The notes below the pieces were generated by a model, which searched no databases, was not told the DNA's origin, and worked only from the letters and a program-made list of their open reading frames with translations. From Melampsora larici-populina 98AG31 (lineage: Eukaryota > Basidiomycota > Pucciniomycetes > Pucciniales > Melampsoraceae): a stretch of DNA of 64,000 nucleotides. Below, in pieces: positions 59,101 to 64,000 of this stretch (within the stretch, counting starts at the first letter, position 1; each line of letters opens with the position of its first letter). A program made the translations under genes and the position numbers. The stretch covers positions 3,009,352 to 3,073,351 of the forward strand of contig NW_006768767.1 of the NCBI RefSeq assembly GCF_000204055.1, read 5' to 3'.

Positions 59101-62100
59101 CGAGTACGCAGCTGATGTTGACCACATTATGGAATTCACCGTCGCACGTGCCTTATCCACCTTGTTCTCCTTGGTCAACAAAACCATCCGTAATGTTTTG
59201 GACCACAACACTCGGCATCCAGATTTCCCATTACAGATGGAACAAATTGAAGCCTATGCGACTAAAAGACTCCTAGTAGCAATTGTATGGGCATTTACTG
59301 GAGACTCAAAGCTTGACACGCGTGCTCGCATGGGCGACTTTCTTCGAGACCACTCCGGATTGGACATGCCGCCATTGCACGGACCCGGAGCTTCACTTAT
59401 AGATTATGATGTTCAAGTGGCGTCTGGTGACTGGGTCGCTTGGCAAAACTCGGTACCTGTTGTCGAAATCGATACCCAGCAGGTCACAGCTTCCGATGTC
59501 GTGATCCCAACTCTCGATACTGTTCGTCATGAGGAGGTTCTTTATTCATGGCTTTCCGAGCACAAGCCTCTCATGCTTTGTGGCCCGCCTGGTTCGGGAA
59601 AGACAATGACTTTGTTCAGTGCGCTTCGAAAATTACCAGATATGGACGTCGTCGGGCTCAATTTCTCGAGTGCTACTACGCCAGAATTGGTGCTCAAAAC
59701 TTTCGATCAACATTGCGAGTACAAGAAGACTCCTAATGGCGTGGTATTAGCTCCAATCCAGATTGGAAAATGGATTGTCGTCTTCTGCGATGAGATCAAT
59801 TTACCGGCGGCGGATAAATACGGCACTCAGAAGGTGATATCTTTCCTTCGACAGCTAGTCGAAGGCGGTGGATTTTGGCGACCTTCGGACAAAGCATGGA
59901 TCAGATTGGAACGTATTCAATTTGTAGGCGCATGTAATCCTCCGACGGATCCTGGACGAGTCCCCCTCTCGCACCGATTCTTACGACATGCACCTTTAGT
60001 CATGGTCGATTATCCCGGCGAGGCGTCCTTGAAACAAATCTACGGTACCTTCACTCGAGCCGTCTTGAAGGTCGTTCCTACGCTTCGTGGGCAGGCCGAA
60101 CCTCTAACATCAGCCATGGTCGAGTTCTATCTTGCCTCCCAGAAACGATTCACGTCTGACATACAAGCTCATTACGTATACAGTCCTCGTGAGCTGACGA
60201 GGTGGGTTAGAGGTATATATGAGTCAATCCGACCTTTGGAAACGTTATCTATGGAAGGTCTGGTTCGCGTTTGGGCACACGAGGCACTGCGTCTCTTTTC
60301 AGACAGGCTAGTGTCTGAGGAAGAGAAGCAATGGACGGATCAACAGATTGACTCGACTGCTCTGGCAAATTTCCCAACATTGAATGTTGAAGAAGCGCTT
60401 ACGCGACCTATCTTATTTTCGAATTGGACATCCAAATATTATATTAGTGTCGACCGAGAAGAACTGCGTGAATACTCAAAGGCTCGATTGAGAGTCTTCT
60501 ACGAAGAAGAACTAGATGTTCCACTGGTTCTGTTCAACGACGTATTGGATCACGTATTGAGAATCGATCGAGTCTTTAGGCAGGTCCAGGGACATCTGCT
60601 ACTCATTGGAGTGAGCGGAAGTGGGAAGGTGAGCCATTCATCTAAATTACAACTGTTGCAGATGTTTACTCATCAGAGATTTGTTACATGATTGTGATCG
60701 TTCTTAGACGACCCTATCACGTTTTGTAGCTTGGTTGAATGGACTAAGTGTGTTTCAAATCAAGGTGCACAACAAATACACAGCTGCCGACTTTGATGAT
60801 GACTTGAGGAACGTTTTAAGGCGCTCCGGTTGTAAAGCGGAAAAAATATGTTTTATCATGGACGAGTCAAATGTACTGGATTCGGGGTTCCTTGAGCGAA
60901 TGAACACATTACTCGCCAATGCCGAGGTCCCAGGGTTATTCGAAGGGGATGAACACGCGGCGCTAATGACCGCTTGCAAGGAGGGTGCTCAACGAGATGG
61001 TGTGATGTTAGATTCACCAGATGAGCTGTACCGATGGTTCACGCAACAGGTTGCCAAAAACCTTCATGTCGTGTTCACCATGAATCCGCCGGAGAACGGA
61101 CTTGCTTCACGAGCTGCCACATCCCCTGCGCTTTTCAATCGATGCGTGTTGGATTGGTTTGGAGATTGGTCGGATCAAGCATTCTACCAAGTTGGAATGG
61201 AATTCACGAGTTCCCTCGATCTTGACGCGAGTCATTACTCGCCACCCATCGACTTTCCAGTAGTATATCGACATCTCTCATTGCCTCCGATCCATCGGAA
61301 TGCGATCATCAATGCTCTAGTAGCCGTTCATCTATCGATGTACGAGACTAACCGACGTCTGGCTCGACGACAAGCTAGGTTCAATTATGCTACTCCTCGT
61401 CATTACCTCGATTTCATCAAGAACTACGTCTCATTATTTAACGAAAAGCGTGATGATCTGGAAGAACAGCAACGGCATCTTAACATTGGGCTGGATAAGC
61501 TTCGTGATACAGTGGTACAAGTTGAAGAGCTTAGAAAAAGTCTTGCGATTAAGAGCGCCCAATTAGAAACCAAAGATATCGAGGCCGAAGCGAAACTTAA
61601 TCAGATGCTTGAGGATCAAAAGCAGGCCGAAACCAAGAAACAGGCTTCAATACAAATCCAGGCGGCCTTGGAACAGCAGAACAAGGACATAGCTGAACGT
61701 CGATCGGTGGTAATGAGAGATCTTGCTGATGCTGAACCAGCAGTCGAAGAGGCCCAAGCGGCTGTTAGCAATATCAAAAAACAGCATCTGACCGAAGTGA
61801 GATCCATGGCCAATCCGCCCGAGGCTGTTAAACTTGCGATGGAGTCTGTCTGTACCGTTCTCGGACATAAAATCGAGAGTTGGAAGAGCGTTCAAGGTAT
61901 CATTCGAAAGGACGATTTCATCGCCAGCATTGTGAACTTCGACACTGATCGCCGGATGACCAGACAGCTTCGAGAGAAGATGAAAGCTGATTTCCTGTCT
62001 AGACCATCTTTCAATTTCGATACTGTCAATCGCGCCAGTAAAGCATGCGGACCCCTGTGCAAATGGGTAATTGCTCAAGTCAAATTCTCTGAAATTCTTG

Positions 62101-64000
62101 ACAAAGTTGGCCCCTTGAGAAATGAAGTACAATCACTGGAAGATCAAGCGAGCTCTACACAAGATCAAGCTGGAACGATTGTGACGATGATTGCAGAACT
62201 TGAGGCCAAAATCGCTCGTTATAAGCCCGAGTATGCTACACTGATTAGTGAGACCGAAACAATCAAGAACGAAATGAAGCGTGTGCAGAGTAAGGTGGAT
62301 CGCAGTATCAAACTGTTAGACAGTCTAGGATCTGAGAAGACACGTTGGGAAGCTGGAAGTGCTACATTTGACACACAGATGAGTACAATGGCCGGCGATG
62401 TTCTCTTATCAGCTGCCTTCATGACGTATGGAGGATTCTTTGATCAAAGTTATCGTGAATCAATGTGGCAAGGATGGGTCGATCATCTCAATCAAGCCAA
62501 TCTTAAATACAAGGCGGAGCTGTCACTCACTGAATATCTTTCGACAGCTGATGATCGGCTCGGATGGCAATCCAAATCTTTGCCCGCCGATGATTTATGT
62601 ACTGAAAATGCTATTATGTTGAAGCGGTTCAATCGATACCCCCTTATCATTGATCCATCTGGCCAAGCTACCACTTTCTTGATGAACGAATACCGAGATC
62701 GGAAGATGACTGTGACTAGCTTTCTAGATGAAGCGTTTGTCAAGAACTTGGAGAGTGCATTGCGATTTGGTACACCTTTGTTGATTCAGGACGTCGAACA
62801 TCTCGATCCAATCCTCAATGCAGTCTTGAATAAAGAACTTCGAAGGGCAGGCGGACGTGTGCTGATACGACTCGGTAATCAAGACATTGATTTCTCTCCT
62901 GCCTTCACTATGTTTCTCTCCACTCGAGATCCATCGGTGGAGTTTTCACCCGATATCTGCAGTCGAGTGACGTTTGTGAACTTCACCATGACAAGAGGCA
63001 GTCTTCAAAGCCAATCGTTGAATCAAGTTCTCCGAGTCGAGAGACCTGATACAGATAAAAAGCGAACTGACTTGATGAAGTTGCAGGGTGAATTCAAACT
63101 ACGATTAAGACATCTTGAGAAATCCTTGCTTCAAGCCCTCAGTGAATCCACAGGAAATATCTTAGACGATGATAAAGTGATTGATACTTTAGAAACCCTC
63201 AAGCGCGAAGCTGCTGAAGTTGGTCGAAAGGTTGAAGAGACAGATATTGTGATGCGTGAAGTGGATGAAGTGACAGCAGAATACCTCCCATTGGCACAAG
63301 CCTCTAGCTCAATCTTTTTCGTCCTCGAACAACTCAATGTTCTTCATCACTTCTACCAATTCTCTCTCCGATTTTTTCTTGATATCTTTGAGTTTGTCTT
63401 GCTTCACAATCCAAACTTGGCCACGATTCAAGACCCTCGACAACGACTCAGCATATTACTTAATGACTTATTCGTGATCACTTTCAAACGTACATCTCGC
63501 GCGCTACTTCACCGCGATCATCTGATGTTAGCTATGTTATTGGCGCAGGTCAAGATTCGAGGTTCAGGTGATGAATTCGATGAAGTAGAGTTTGCTTTCT
63601 TGTTGGAGGGCGGTGCTGAACGGAACAGTCGACTCCCTACGTCGATCTTCCCATTCCTTACATCCGACCAACAGACTCGTCTTCAATCCTTCCAAAGACT
63701 CGCATGTTTCAAAGACGTCGTGGCTCATATGTCGGCTGAATCTGAGACATGGGAGGCGTTCTTGGCGTCTTCCCGCCCTGAGATGGTTGTACCTGATATA
63801 TGGCCCGAGGCACCCAGTGCGTAATCATTCTCATGTTTACGTCATTCCGAGTCATCTGATGCTGACAATTTTTTCTTACAGGTTCTACTTCCGCTATTCG
63901 GAAATTGTTATTGATCAAGTGCTTCAGACCCGACCGCCTGTTGGCGGCACTTGGTCTTCACGTCAGCCGTACCTTTGAACTTGATATCATAGCCGAGGCA
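50143..64000 (+). CDS. DYN1: Cytoplasmic dynein heavy chain, N-terminal about 4,146 residues
   Basis: Minus-end-directed microtubule motor that moves nuclei, vesicles and endosomes. Twenty exons are visible, with boundaries at 50143-51352, 51418-51510, 51595-51721, 51799-52292, 52374-52500, 52586-52658, 52735-52791, 52865-53719, 53796-54056, 54113-54242, 54328-54425, 54478-55114, 55199-55875, 55946-57266, 57355-57643, 57718-58131, 58215-58670, 58738-60628, 60708-63816 and 63882 to the window end, all in phase. The tail and linker come first. Four P-loops follow: GPAGTGKTES (AAA1, about 57249), [10 protein letters not shown] (AAA2, about 58389), [10 protein letters not shown] (AAA3, about 59581) and GVSGSGKTTL (AAA4, split by an intron at 60629). 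The stalk coiled coil with the microtubule-binding domain between its arms is at about 61440-62330 ([15 protein letters not shown] marks the stalk tip approach). AAA5 and the start of the C-terminal region complete the window. The end of the gene lies beyond 64000. It is a single continuous gene, unlike the split dynein of Ustilago maydis. Confidence 0.96.

Overview
The window is nuclear DNA from a basidiomycete fungus, most likely a rust (Pucciniales, possibly Melampsora). The evidence is short (56-110 bp) GT-AG introns in almost every gene, AT-rich intergenic DNA, fungal genes (Spa2, a Prm10-like transporter, cytoplasmic dynein), and a high load of transposons that resemble families abundant in rusts. 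The species call is an inference. A run of 99 Ns at 31470-31568 is an assembly gap.

Layout. 1-4370: a retroelement on the minus strand (gag-like ORF, then reverse transcriptase and RNase H), probably of the DIRS/tyrosine-recombinase type, next to the 5' exon of an unidentified minus-strand gene (4444-4930). 5597-7624: a J-domain protein gene. 7625-12401: a gene-poor stretch with two inverted-repeat elements. 12402-15839: SPA2 polarity scaffold. 16528-18209: four MITE or foldback elements packed side by side. 18424-19695: a mitochondrial-carrier-family protein, perhaps peroxisomal. 20352-20847: a predicted small secreted protein. 22447-45421: a transposon block with two copies of a large Tnp2/CACTA-like element in opposite orientation (22447-29968 and 30925-40822), followed 32 bp later by a Tc1/IS630-type element (40855-45421) with long terminal inverted repeats. 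46139-49093: a Prm10/ThrE-family transporter. 50143-64000: cytoplasmic dynein heavy chain, running off the window end.

The host genes are ordinary and intact. The striking part is the transposon block. The second Tnp2-like copy carries about 2.9 kb that the first copy lacks. That insert holds a predicted catalytically dead protein kinase and, convergent with it, a gene for a protein ending in a SAM-like helical domain. The neighbouring Tc1-type element has an intact-looking DD34E transposase and also carries a second, convergent gene whose C-terminal part resembles the same kind of helical domain, so two unrelated transposon classes here carry comparable cargo. The first Tnp2-like copy looks dead: its transposase has two in-frame stop codons.

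Gene models were built by hand from reading frames, splice sites and phase continuity. Those for DnaJ, SPA2, the carrier, the Prm10-like gene, dynein, the Tc1 transposase, the pseudokinase and the SAM-like cargo gene close in frame across every intron. Family names come from recognised motifs, not from a database search.
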